From Candidatus Obscuribacterales bacterium (GTDB taxonomy: Bacteria; Cyanobacteriota; Vampirovibrionia; Obscuribacterales; Obscuribacteraceae), in NCBI GenBank assembly GCA_021732565.1, contig JAKFUT010000182.1, positions 1 through 45,887 of the forward strand: a DNA stretch of 45,887 bases. Direction: 5' to 3'. A program made the position numbers and the translations under genes. The notes beneath the pieces were generated by a model. It made no database searches and was not told the DNA's origin. It was given only the letters and a program-made list of their open reading frames with translations. Of this stretch, positions 17,423-26,144 are shown in pieces. Positions within the stretch are counted from its first letter, which is position 1. The number at the start of each line of letters is the position of its first letter.

Positions 17423-18901
17423 CTAACCGGCTGTTTCAGGGCACTTGCCAATTGTCTTGAGGGCAGCAATAGCAGCATCTTTCCTGGCATCATGATTGTC
17501 TGCCGCAAGTGCTCCAAGACAATCGAGAACACGCTCATCATCCGGAGCAATTTGTGCGAGGGCATCAAGAACCGCGGATCGTCCGTGCAGATCAGACCCA
17601 CCGCAACACCCACCCAAGGCCAAGAATGGCTGTGCGCCACCATCAGAGACGATCCGCAACAAGTCAGGAATTGCCGCGATGGCATCGTTGCCGAGACTGC
17701 TCAGCTCGCTGACCGCTGCACCCGGGAAGAATTCGTCGTCCCCTGCCAACGCTTTGATCAGGTATGGAACACCTTCTTTTCCGAAACACGCAAGTGCCTT
17801 GGCATACGCAAGTGCCTGGTTATGATTATATGGATAGCTCTCCAAAAGCTGTCGCGTTAACCAATCGAAGATTTCCGGGTCATTCGATCCCAACGCCGCA
17901 AGCGCTCGGGCAATTTCTACCACGCACCATTTGGAGAGCAGCACACGCTTCAGGTGCGGTATTTCATCGGCCGCCGGTCGAATTTTTGCGATAACCTGGA
18001 CTGCCGTCTGGCCAAGATCAGTATTTAGCAGCTCACGAACCCGCTTGCTGTACTTCACATCTACGAATGGGGAGTGCGTCAGCTCAATTAAAGCTTGAAA
18101 CCGCACGTTTCTGTCAGCATCACTTAGAGCGGCTTGAACGTGTTCATCAAAAACTCTGTTTGCCTCTGTGTAACCATCACCCATGCTCCTCAGCGCTTTT
18201 GCGGCAGCGAAAGCTACCGAACGGTCTGGATCCCGCAATGCAGAAATCAAAGACGACTCCGCTAAATTAGCTCTGTCAAACCTACTGAGGGACTGAGCAG
18301 CATAGGCGCGAACTTCCCTATCAGAGTCTGACAAAGCTAACACCAGAGCTTGCATGATCGCTGCATCATTCGGGAGATGTTTTTCAAACCTACCGAGGGC
18401 CTTAGCAGCGCGGGCACGAACTTGCCCATCAGAGTCTGACAAAGCTAGCGCCAGCGCTTGCGTGATCACTGAATCATTCGGAAGATGACACATTCCAATT
18501 ACGTACTTGCGCACAATGGGATCAGCACTCTTCATTGCAGCAACCAATTCAGGTACATAGGGTCTTGTATCCATGGGCAACAAGAACGTTACACTATGAC
18601 GGATAACGTCGTTTGCTTCATGCAGAGCCGCAAACAACGCCTTGGCTGCTTGTGGCGTGGGTGGTAACTTGTAATGTAAAACTTCGCCTGCTTTTATGCG
18701 AACATCGGGATTAGTGTCCTGTTCAAACAGATCGAGCACCAAGTCCGCAATCGATAGTGCGCCAGAAGAAATTGTCGATACCGACAATCTTTCTAACGCC
18801 TTCAGTCTTTCGTGTCGTGATTTGTCTTCCAGTTGCTTTACCAGTGAAGGCAGGTCTGCTTCTGTGAGCGTGGGTGAGGGTGGTACAGGCGGTTCCATCA
18901 T
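17423..18901 (-). CDS. HEAT-repeat protein
   Basis: The 492-residue protein has no signal peptide and is made of about ten HEAT/PBS-lyase-like helical repeats (for example QALALALSDSDGQVRARAAKALGRF and SSLISALRDPDRSVAFAAAKALRSMG). Such solenoids bind proteins or pigments; here there is no catalytic domain and the partner is unknown. Two adjacent repeats are near-identical with a 108-base period (18321 and 18429 anchors), a recent internal duplication. The start at 18901 (ATG-ATG) follows GGCGGTG; a GTG three codons earlier is also open. A glycine/cysteine-rich insert (GGCCGGSD) lies near the C-terminus. The gene is isolated, flanked by a direct repeat, and next to the ankyrin/SUKH genes. Confidence 0.8.
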   Translation of the reverse strand: MMEPPVPPSPTLTEADLPSLVKQLEDKSRHERLKALERLSVSTISSGALSIADLVLDLFEQDTNPDVRIKAGEVLHYKLPPTPQAAKALFAALHEANDVIRHSVTFLLPMDTRPYVPELVAAMKSADPIVRKYVIGMCHLPNDSVITQALALALSDSDGQVRARAAKALGRFEKHLPNDAAIMQALVLALSDSDREVRAYAAQSLSRFDRANLAESSLISALRDPDRSVAFAAAKALRSMGDGYTEANRVFDEHVQAALSDADRNVRFQALIELTHSPFVDVKYSKRVRELLNTDLGQTAVQVIAKIRPAADEIPHLKRVLLSKWCVVEIARALAALGSNDPEIFDWLTRQLLESYPYNHNQALAYAKALACFGKEGVPYLIKALAGDDEFFPGAAVSELSSLGNDAIAAIPDLLRIVSDGGAQPFLALGGCCGGSDLHGRSAVLDALAQIAPDDERVLDCLGALAADNHDARKDAAIAALKTIGKCPETAG

Positions 18902-19225
18902 AAAATGCACCGCCTGCAGAGAGTTCCCGGGCCGGATATCTTCTTATGTTGATTCATTAGTTCACCCCAACGAGATGCTACCGCATCACATGGACCATTC
19001 TGGTAGCAGCTTCGCCATCATCCACAATATCACAATATTTATTCCGATTCGAAATGGATACAAACCATGGAGGGCACCCGGCAACATAGCGCAGAATGTT
19101 TTGTTGTCAGCCCGAGGACAGCAACAGACTGGTCTTTCAACCGAGCCACCTCTCACGAGCAATCGCTCACCGCTTGAAACGCTAATGATGATGCATGACC
19201 GACTTGGTAACGCGGACTTCTCTGT
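18902..19225. other. Intergenic gap
   Basis: About 320 bases between the HEAT gene start and a small plus-strand frame. It must contain the HEAT gene promoter. A minus-strand frame around 19090-19010 reads as a short hydrophobic segment (GINIVILWMMAKLL) but has no usable start, and could be a relic. Nothing else is recognised. Confidence 0.35.
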
Positions 19226-19408
19226 TTGATTTCACCACTCGTTTTCTTAACCTCAGTGATTGGATGCATTGGTTGCCTTTACTTAAATCGTGACACTTCC
19301 GAGTACGCGATCTACACATATTGGATTGCGCAATTCACTTTTGTGCTGATCAATTTGAGATTCGTTTGGCCCGATCGAAAGCAGACCGCCGCTATGCCTC
19401 ACGGATAA
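19226..19408 (+). CDS. Small two-helix membrane protein (tentative)
   Basis: This 60-residue frame starts with TTG and has two hydrophobic stretches (about 4-20 and 29-47), ending DRKQTAAMPHG. Its second half is conserved at the protein level in the decayed copy at 17241-17373 (IAQF, FVLIN, RF, DRKQ), where most base changes are synonymous or conservative. That is the main argument that it is or was a gene. No good ribosome site is seen and no family is recognised. Its end lies 12 bases from the convergent CPBP-permease gene. Confidence 0.4.
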   Translation: MISPLVFLTSVIGCIGCLYLNRDTSEYAIYTYWIAQFTFVLINLRFVWPDRKQTAAMPHG

Positions 19409-19461
19409 CTCCCCAACTCTTCAGAGTTTCTTGTAGAGAAGAAGGAAACCAATTAGCCCCA
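19324..19461. repeat. Diverged direct repeat, copy 2
   Basis: Partner of 17241-17373. It covers the 3' half of the small plus-strand frame and the last codons of the minus-strand CPBP-permease. Because here both frames are open and in copy 1 both are broken, copy 2 is likely the source. Confidence 0.7.
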
Positions 19462-21355
19462 CGCATGCGGCTCCAAACCATCCCCAATTGAGTACATCCC
19501 AATGATTTACCGCGCAAAGAACAGCTGTGCTATTGTTGAGAAAATGGAGCAACATTGCTGGAACTATTGAACGCGATCTTAACCGCAGCCATGTGAGCAT
19601 AATTCCCATCAAAGTGGTAGGGACGAATCGCAAAATGCTCAGGTGAATGAAACCGAATGCCAGCCCTACAATGCTACATTTCCTCAATGTGGACAAAGTG
19701 GGATTTTCGTTCAAAGCGCCCAGCACAGCACCGCGAAAGAGAAGTTCCTCGCAAAGAGCAGGCATGAGGCCCACGGCAAGCAACACAAGCCAGACCGGTC
19801 GGTCTTTCTCTATCAGTAGTTTTTCAAGGGTCTGCATATATGTTTCACCTCCCGGGAAAAGACTTACCAGGACGCTGCTAACCAAATTCAAAACGTAGAT
19901 CTCCAGCGGAAGCAGACAAAGCACCGCCAAGATAAAGCGGGTCCCCGGCCAGTTCAGAGCAAATGTGGAACGCCAGTCCAACCGCAGCCAGCGGACAAAG
20001 ATCAATGCCGGAATGGCTATAACCACAATCTGCGTGCCAATAATGCCGCCGTAAACTGGCTCGAGCAGATATGCAGGCAAACCAACATACACCATTGCCA
20101 GTATCACAAGAGCAAGTAGACAACCAATCGCATAGGGGCTCCCCTGAAGCCTTCGTTGTTGAGGAGACTCATTAATACCGAATAGAATGTCCTCACGCTC
20201 AAGCAGTTTGGAAGTAAAATGCACCATAGCTGCGGCCGATATTATTGATGAAAGCCAGGCGGTGAGCATCCACGGCCATTTGAAGTTTCCTGTGACTGCA
20301 TCTTGAATGCATAGTGATAGATTAATCAGAGGAATGAAAGCGAGAATCGATTCAATGGAAATGTTAGGTAGCGACCCGATTCCAATAAAAAGAGATATGA
20401 CCGTAAAAAATGGCAGGAAGTAGTAGCCCCCTTGCTGATAATTTCTGGCATAGGCAGCAACACACATCGAAATCGCACACACGGTAGCAACCAATGGAAT
20501 CATGAATACTGCAACCAAAATCAAAGTCGTTACAGGAAGGACCGACAGTATAGCCGTCGATCCCAAAAATACCAGAGGCAAAGCGACACTTAGCAAATTG
20601 GAGGAAAACGACATAACGGTTACTGCGGCGACAACGATGAATTTGCATAGCATTATCTCGGAGCGGTCGACACCGGCGGTCAATAACACAGACAACGTGT
20701 TCTTCTCCCGCTCGCCTGTTATGATACTTAGTGAAGCATAGTACGCAGACATCAGTGTCATCATGATAAGCCCGTATGGCACCACACCAGCGAACTGAGA
20801 CGGCACATTAGTCTTTCGTTCACGATATTGAAACTCAAACTTATTCCACCAAAATTTATCAAGTTGAAGCTTCTTCAGACGAACGGACTTCAGTTCGTCC
20901 CGATAGCTCGTTAGCATGGCGTTAAGACGCAGCGAATTGCTCAATGCCATTTTTGTTCTGCTATCAAAACAAAGCTCGACCACAGGCGGCTTAGTAGTCG
21001 GGTCTTGTGCATTTCGTTCGAACTGCGCGGGAATCACCAGCACCAGGTCCACCGTATTCTTTTCAATTGCACTGTTCGGAGTGAGCTCGCGAAGATGCTG
21101 AACCTCGACTCGATCATATTTGCTCAATGCAGCTACCAATTCGGGTGCCTCACCAATAATGCCGATTTTGAGAGAACGTTGATCACCGCCTCCGGTCACG
21201 TCCTTGGCGAATAGCATAACTGCTCCAACAATCGCAGGATATAGAGTGACGGGGGCAGCTACCAACATCACGATGCAGATCCAATCACGAAAAACGTCTT
21301 TGAATTCCTTAAGCAGGTGAGCCTTGATACGTCTAGTCGTCAGGTGATCTATCAT
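19421..21355 (-). CDS. ABC-2 type permease fused to CPBP (CAAX-protease-like) domain
   Basis: The 644-residue membrane protein has two parts. Residues about 1-400 are a NatB-like ABC-2 permease: a first helix after EFKDVFRDWICIVMLV, a large exported loop of about 150 residues, then the ITGEREKNTLSVLLTAGVDRSEI segment and five to six helices. Residues about 440-644 are a CPBP intramembrane protease-like domain with motifs EELLFRG, FGFIH and HFLNNS, which hold the presumed metal/catalytic Glu and His residues. The ATG at 21355 overlaps the ATPase stop as ATGA, a sign of coupling. The longer frame to 21484 overlaps the ATPase gene. Likely an export system with a built-in membrane protease for peptide or lipoprotein substrates, or Na+ export; the substrate is inferred, not shown. 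Confidence 0.9.
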   Translation of the reverse strand: MIDHLTTRRIKAHLLKEFKDVFRDWICIVMLVAAPVTLYPAIVGAVMLFAKDVTGGGDQRSLKIGIIGEAPELVAALSKYDRVEVQHLRELTPNSAIEKNTVDLVLVIPAQFERNAQDPTTKPPVVELCFDSRTKMALSNSLRLNAMLTSYRDELKSVRLKKLQLDKFWWNKFEFQYRERKTNVPSQFAGVVPYGLIMMTLMSAYYASLSIITGEREKNTLSVLLTAGVDRSEIMLCKFIVVAAVTVMSFSSNLLSVALPLVFLGSTAILSVLPVTTLILVAVFMIPLVATVCAISMCVAAYARNYQQGGYYFLPFFTVISLFIGIGSLPNISIESILAFIPLINLSLCIQDAVTGNFKWPWMLTAWLSSIISAAAMVHFTSKLLEREDILFGINESPQQRRLQGSPYAIGCLLALVILAMVYVGLPAYLLEPVYGGIIGTQIVVIAIPALIFVRWLRLDWRSTFALNWPGTRFILAVLCLLPLEIYVLNLVSSVLVSLFPGGETYMQTLEKLLIEKDRPVWLVLLAVGLMPALCEELLFRGAVLGALNENPTLSTLRKCSIVGLAFGFIHLSILRFVPTTLMGIMLTWLRLRSRSIVPAMLLHFLNNSTAVLCAVNHWDVLNWGWFGAACVGLIGFLLLYKKL

Positions 21356-22095
21356 GTCGACGATCCCCTGACCACAGAGAGAAAGATATCCTCCATGGAA
21401 GTCTTTCCTGTGCGTTCCTGCAGCTCTGAAAACGTTCCAAGCGCCATAATTTTTCCATCGTGCAGCACTGCAATAACATCGCACAGCTTCTCTGCCTCAG
21501 TCATAGTATGAGTTGAGAATATCACGCACTTACCCTGTCGCTTGCAGTCCTGAACAAACTCGTGCATGGCATGCATACCCAGCACATCGAGACCGGAGGT
21601 TGGTTCGTCCAATATGATCAAATCCGGGTTGTGTACTACAGTGCGTGCAATAGATGCCTTTTGTTTCATTCCTGTTGAAAGCTTTCCGCATCGTTTATCC
21701 ACAAACGCGCGCATGTCTAACATTTCTACGAGACGCTCGATGTTCTGACGGATCGCAAGCGCATCAACACCATTAATGGTGCCAAAATATTCCATCACTT
21801 CCCGCGGTGTTAACCGTTCATACAATTGCGTGTCAGCTGATAGAAATCCAAGACGGCGTCTGACCTGAGCTGCATCTCTTACTAAATCGAGTCCATCAAT
21901 GGTAGCAGTACCGCTGCTTGGCTTCAGTATGGTGGACAACATCCGTAACGCGGTGGTTTTGCCCGCGCCATTTGGACCAAGCAGACCAAAGACTTCGCCT
22001 GCGGCACACCTGAAGCTGGCTCCATCCACAGCGGCAAATTCGCCCCGTGTGGACTCATAGTATGTCTTTCTTAATTCCTTAACCTCGACAATCAC
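21352..22095 (-). CDS. ABC transporter ATPase (NatA-like)
   Basis: The 247-residue ATPase powers the two neighbouring ABC-2 permeases. It shows Walker A GPNGAGKT (residues 40-47), a Q-loop region with LGFLSADTQLYERLTPREVMEYF, signature LSTGMKQK, Walker B LIILDEP with TSGLD, and the H-loop STHTM. The LSADTQLYERLT-type Q-loop sequence is typical of NatA-like exporters. GTG at 22095 is chosen because GGTGAGG lies 8 bases before it and the protein then begins IVEVKELRKTY as in relatives; a GTG at 22128 would add 11 residues of no family resemblance. The ribosome site overlaps the stop of the upstream permease's full-length frame. Confidence 0.92.
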   Translation of the reverse strand: MIVEVKELRKTYYESTRGEFAAVDGASFRCAAGEVFGLLGPNGAGKTTALRMLSTILKPSSGTATIDGLDLVRDAAQVRRRLGFLSADTQLYERLTPREVMEYFGTINGVDALAIRQNIERLVEMLDMRAFVDKRCGKLSTGMKQKASIARTVVHNPDLIILDEPTSGLDVLGMHAMHEFVQDCKRQGKCVIFSTHTMTEAEKLCDVIAVLHDGKIMALGTFSELQERTGKTSMEDIFLSVVRGSST

Positions 22096-22105
22096 AAAGG
22101 GGACC

Positions 22106-22279
22106 TCACCTGAAGAACCGTTTACCACGCAAGCCGGTACCGAAAATATACTCTTCCCTTCCGAAGATCCACTGAATAACTTTCAATTGGATTGCCGTGA
22201 GCACAAAGGTCTCCAGCAACACTGTTATTGCCAACCTGTAATCGACGTTGTCCAAAAAAATTGCTTTTGCAAGCAAGAA
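22106..22279 (-). pseudogene. C-terminal remainder of the NatB-like permease after the in-frame TGA
   Basis: After the TGA the frame reads FLLAKAIFLDNVDYRLAITV, then a hydrophobic stretch and WIFGREEYIFG before a TGA at 22108-22106. This aligns with the CPBP-fused permease of the same operon (SLCIQDAVTGNFKWPWMLTA, then LLEREDILFG), so it is the true end of the gene. Its stop lies inside the ribosome site of the ATPase gene, the spacing expected of an intact operon. Confidence 0.8.
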
Positions 22280-23359
22280 TCAATTGAGAAATGGAACAAA
22301 AAGTGTTTTCCCGTCGAGCACGAACTCCGGAACGAACGCAAACACGTTCATCAATAGCACCAGGAGAAAAGGAAACGGTAGGATGGACTGAGCGGCTTTC
22401 ACCGTTCTGACCAGAGTGGCGCACAATAAATTGGTGCCTGCAATAAACGCGCTGAGCAAAAACAGGTTCAGGAGAAAGATTACGGTGTTCAAAGGGTTCG
22501 AGAACCCTTGCGGTAATATCGGAAGATGCGTTGTCGCCGAATAAATTATCGCTGCCAATATCGCCACCAGGACTCCTGAGCCCGCCATATAGGTAATAAC
22601 AGAGAAGGTACCAATAATCATGATCGTTAGGAGCTTCAGCGCGACGATCTTCCCTCTGTCAACACCCGACAGTAGCGTGGTGCAAATGGTTGCCTTTTCA
22701 ATCTCTTCGCACAGAACAAGAGCCGGTGAGATCATCGCGCTTCCCAGAAAATAATAAACTGCTATCGTTAACACTGCGGCGCACGCGAGGAGCTTGGGGT
22801 CTGCAGCTGAGTTTGCTACAGCTCCATGAAGATCCTTCTCATGAATGTCGAAGGCAGTAAGATTTTTTTCTGAAATTTTCATCCGAGCCAAATCTTCGCT
22901 CTTCGCCGTTGAGACTGCACCGGCGATTAGTGCGCAAACTCGAATCTCGGTCGGGCCGTCACGGCTAAGTACTTCAACCATCTCTTTCGAGATTGATGAG
23001 GCAGCACCAGTCGAACCTGAGCCGGGGATATTATGCGACTTTTCAGCCTTCGAGAGCTTCAACGAAACCACTGCATCAGTCTTCTCAACGTCAACTCGGC
23101 TCAGGTCGTCTACCTTATTTACAACAACGTGTGGCGAGTCCTTAAGCGACTTATATAAGTCATTGAGCGCTTCATTGTCTGCGGTTTGAATAGCGATAGT
23201 AATAGTAGGAGGTACGGCACATAGCAGAGCTATTTCGCCACCGACAATGAGCGCAAGAGGAAAGATAAGCAAGGGCAACAAAACCACGAAGACCCATATG
23301 TCGGCATCTCGGTAGCAATGCAACAACTCTTTCTTAAGTATGCAGAGAATCTCTCTCAA
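22280..23359 (-). CDS. ABC-2 permease (NatB-like), cut short by an in-frame TGA
   Basis: The 359-residue frame has a cytoplasmic start (LKKELLHCYRD), a helix at about 22-50, an exported loop of about 150 residues, then the CEEIEKATICTTLLSGVDRGKIVALK segment and several helices, matching the other permease of this operon. It stops at a TGA (22282-22280) in the last helix region, whereas the same frame continues for 57 more family-like codons to 22106. Start is TTG at 23359 with AGG about 7 bases upstream. As read, the product lacks its last helix and may be inactive, or the base may be an error or be read through. First gene of the exporter operon. Confidence 0.85.
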   Translation of the reverse strand: MREILCILKKELLHCYRDADIWVFVVLLPLLIFPLALIVGGEIALLCAVPPTITIAIQTADNEALNDLYKSLKDSPHVVVNKVDDLSRVDVEKTDAVVSLKLSKAEKSHNIPGSGSTGAASSISKEMVEVLSRDGPTEIRVCALIAGAVSTAKSEDLARMKISEKNLTAFDIHEKDLHGAVANSAADPKLLACAAVLTIAVYYFLGSAMISPALVLCEEIEKATICTTLLSGVDRGKIVALKLLTIMIIGTFSVITYMAGSGVLVAILAAIIYSATTHLPILPQGFSNPLNTVIFLLNLFLLSAFIAGTNLLCATLVRTVKAAQSILPFPFLLVLLMNVFAFVPEFVLDGKTLFVPFLN

Positions 23360-23623
23360 GGTCGACCTGGCTCTCGCATGGTACTAACAATGTACCTCGC
23401 TGACGGTATAGAGAACAGCCAATCGCCAGATTTCCGATTGGTGAAGGAATGAATGCAATGCTATACTACCAAAATCAAGAAAGTCGAACATAAAATGGAC
23501 TCTCTCCAGGCGTTAGACAACAACAAAAGAGTAACAGGAGCACAAACGATCTCTTAGTGGAACGACCTAAGGATACGTGGACAATCTAATCACCATTATT
23601 GCCTGCGTCCGACAAAGTGGTGG

Positions 23624-24889
23624 TTACTCGTTCAGAATTTTGATCAGCGTACGTGCCAAACCAAATTTGTTCAGGTCCGAGAAAGGATACACCTGCACAA
23701 AACTCTTGCCAGTGCTAATTCCTTGTTTTGCCAGTAACACCAATTGGGAAAGCGTTTGCAAACCTTCGGTGCTGCTGCCGATGTGCAAGAGACTTACCTT
23801 AAGAGGAGTGCTACTGTGAGATGCCATCTGCTTTAGTTCCTGAAAAGCTTCCTGCAATTCCAGCGGGTTGCTTGGCAAACCATCGGTGATACCAACCACC
23901 ATTACTGGTCTGTGCTCCAGCAACCTCGCTTGCACGTTTTGCATTTGAGAACGAAATGCGTGGCCAGTATTCGTGCCACCGGCCGGACCATAAGTAGTAA
24001 AAAGTTTTACAAATTCTTCGGGTTTAAGCTTGGTGAATTCCTCAGCATTATCATCGAACATCACAACATTCAGTCCACGGGGAAAGCACTCCCTGGCATC
24101 CCTGTTGATACTGAAGACCTGTGCTGCAAGCCAACTCCACCTACTTGAGCCCTGCGGGCAATCCTTCTGCCCCATCGACCCGGAATGGTCCACAATAAAA
24201 ATGACATCGTATTTTGTGAGCCTTTCTTTTTCGGTCTCTGAAATATTGCCTGCCGGTATATTTAGGGCTAGCTGTTCAGGCGGTTTTGCCGACCTATCCG
24301 GTGGGGCGGGTGGCCGCGGCGCAGGATTGAAATTACCGCTGACGGCGGCAGGCATTGGTCCGTTGGAAGCGAGGGATTGCAATCTTCCAACCTCCGCTTG
24401 CAATTCTTTCCTATCGCGATCAGAGACTTCCGTCATCATTCGGCTCTGTTCACTGTGCAATTGAAAGGGCGTAACCTGTTTGCCCTTTTTGAGAACGCCC
24501 TTAGTAGAAGGCAACGCCGACGATGAGGACGTGTACTGCTGTGCTGCTGGCTTTGCCAGAGCGGTCATTCTCAGCTGGCAGTCTTTTGTAAACTTGGCGC
24601 CGGGTTCAAGCAACGATGCGGTTTCATAAGCTGCAATAGCGTCAGAACGCGAGCCTAGTCTCTCCAGCGCCTGTCCCCGATAATAGTGAGCCAGTGCATT
24701 GTCTGGCTGCGAAGCAATAATTCGATCTAATTCAGCGACAGCTTTCTGGCATTGGCCTGCAGCAATGAGCTTCGGTATCTGTTGCAAACTCTGTGTGGGT
24801 GACGCTGCGATCACCTGTGTGAGACACAGCAAATAACTCCCTGTGTACAACGTGGCTACAGCGATCAGAACAACTAGAGTTTTTCGCAT
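23624..24889 (-). CDS. TPR and von Willebrand factor A domain protein, exported
   Basis: From the ATG at 24889 the protein has 421 residues: an N-terminal signal or anchor (MRKTLVVLIAVATLYTGSYL), two TPR-like repeats (about 30-115, including ALAHYYRGQALERLGSRSDAIAAYE), a Pro/Ser-rich linker, then a VWA domain with the MIDAS residues DHSGSMG, the GGTNTGHAF threonine and TDGLPSNP aspartate. VWA domains with an intact MIDAS bind ligands through a divalent metal. The longer frame to 24976 overlaps the upstream gene and is rejected. It starts one base after the stop of the upstream TPR protein, so they form a two-gene operon. Role unknown; an extracellular assembly or sensing protein is plausible. 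Confidence 0.87.
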   Translation of the reverse strand: MRKTLVVLIAVATLYTGSYLLCLTQVIAASPTQSLQQIPKLIAAGQCQKAVAELDRIIASQPDNALAHYYRGQALERLGSRSDAIAAYETASLLEPGAKFTKDCQLRMTALAKPAAQQYTSSSSALPSTKGVLKKGKQVTPFQLHSEQSRMMTEVSDRDRKELQAEVGRLQSLASNGPMPAAVSGNFNPAPRPPAPPDRSAKPPEQLALNIPAGNISETEKERLTKYDVIFIVDHSGSMGQKDCPQGSSRWSWLAAQVFSINRDARECFPRGLNVVMFDDNAEEFTKLKPEEFVKLFTTYGPAGGTNTGHAFRSQMQNVQARLLEHRPVMVVGITDGLPSNPLELQEAFQELKQMASHSSTPLKVSLLHIGSSTEGLQTLSQLVLLAKQGISTGKSFVQVYPFSDLNKFGLARTLIKILNE

Positions 24890-24890
24890 G

Positions 24891-26144
24891 TTAAGGAGTT
24901 CCGTTGGTTGCCTGGTGCTCTGGCGCCGTTCTGCCACCGGAGACGGATGACGGAATCGCGGGCAACACGGGCGCATGGGCGGTAGACTCTGCGTGCTTCT
25001 CAGTTGACCGATTTCCGACTACATGGGCAGAGTTGGTGTCAGCACCTGGCACCACGCGCGGTGCTGCCTGTACATCCGCCTCATCGTCTTCTTCTGTTGT
25101 AGCCACCGACGGGGCTCGAGAGGAAACAGCCGGTCCAGTAGAATTGGCACTGGGCGAGGAAGGCGGTTCAGCAAATGGAGGAACGGATGCATTGTCAAGA
25201 GCAGGCGCACACGGAGCAATAGAAGCATCACTGACGGGTGCATTGATCGGTGCCTGAGCGGAAACTGGTATCGAGACTGGTGCGCTTCCCGGGGCGAAGC
25301 GTTTGGCCGACAACATCTTCATGTCCGTTTTCATTGGCAAAATGACAGGATCAATGCTCGACCCGAATTCGTAGTTGCGAACGTACAGATTCGTTCCCTG
25401 AGGAACCAGATAAACGCCCTTGCCATCGTCGTGACGTGTGAGCAGTGACACCAATCCCTCAGCGGAGTCGGCCACTCCCTTGGCCCTCTGCCTCTGATAG
25501 GAATATTCCGGCGAATTATAGTAGGGATTGTTTCTCCCGGCAGTCGGGTATTGATAGAACTTATAGCGATTTCGGTCAAAGCCTGGAATGGCAGGCGGCG
25601 GGGGGGCCTGGAAACCCGGAAACGGAAATGGGGGAAAGCCTGGACCTGGAGATTGTCGTCCGGAAGTAACGCTTCGTTGATCCGTCCACGCTCTGTTGAT
25701 CCGTTCCTCAGCCTGGCTTGTTATTTTTTTAGCACAATCTTTCAAGTTTGGAGGTTCAATTGACGATTTTGCTGAGCCAGGGGAGGGAGCTGCAGCGGAA
25801 ATGGCCCTATCTGTAACTGTTGACTCTCCATAACCCTTCAGTGCCTGAGCCGCCAGAGGCGCCACTTTTCCAGATTTGTCCAGAAGGCGGGCAAGCTTGA
25901 ACTCCGAAACAGCCTCGCCATTCCGATTCAATTTTGCCAGGCAGCAGCCTTTGTAATAATGAGCCTCAGCTGCCCGACCAACATCGTACTTAGCGCAGTT
26001 GATAGAAGCGAGCGCTTCGGCATAATGGCCACCTCTGTATTTCTCAATACCCTCAGCCAGGTCGCCCGCGATTGCATTGGCAGAAAGACCGCAGTTCCAT
26101 AATAAACAGAACGACAGGAGGGCAAAGAGGTAATTGCGCTTCAT
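24891..26144 (-). CDS. Secreted TPR protein with proline-rich and Ala/Ser/Pro-rich regions
   Basis: The 417-residue protein has a signal peptide (cleavage near ANAIAG, about 22-27), a short TPR region (IEKYRGGHYAEALASINCAK; AHYYKGCCLAKLNRNGEAVSEFKLARLL), a proline/phenylalanine-rich segment (about 165-190), a Tyr/Asn-rich segment (about 195-220), and a small domain around GKGVYLVPQGTNLYVRNYEF. A long low-complexity Ala/Pro/Ser/Val tail ends the protein. GGAGA six bases before the ATG fixes the start. It precedes the VWA protein by one base, so the two are co-expressed. No enzyme motif is seen; a structural cell-surface role is inferred. Confidence 0.8.
   Translation of the reverse strand: MKRNYLFALLSFCLLWNCGLSANAIAGDLAEGIEKYRGGHYAEALASINCAKYDVGRAAEAHYYKGCCLAKLNRNGEAVSEFKLARLLDKSGKVAPLAAQALKGYGESTVTDRAISAAAPSPGSAKSSIEPPNLKDCAKKITSQAEERINRAWTDQRSVTSGRQSPGPGFPPFPFPGFQAPPPPAIPGFDRNRYKFYQYPTAGRNNPYYNSPEYSYQRQRAKGVADSAEGLVSLLTRHDDGKGVYLVPQGTNLYVRNYEFGSSIDPVILPMKTDMKMLSAKRFAPGSAPVSIPVSAQAPINAPVSDASIAPCAPALDNASVPPFAEPPSSPSANSTGPAVSSRAPSVATTEEDDEADVQAAPRVVPGADTNSAHVVGNRSTEKHAESTAHAPVLPAIPSSVSGGRTAPEHQATNGTP

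Noticed and set aside
18696-19229. A 177-codon plus-strand frame over the HEAT gene start
   Set aside because: It is antisense to the repeat protein, Ser-rich, and has no ribosome site or family; it is a shadow frame.
22280-22282. TGA recoded as tryptophan across the genome
   Set aside because: Many other genes here end at TGA at their natural length and Trp is written TGG throughout, so a changed code is unlikely; a local mutation or error is simpler.
24030-25448. Long plus-strand frames antisense to the TPR/VWA genes
   Set aside because: They mirror the low-complexity codons of the real genes and have no domain or ribosome site.
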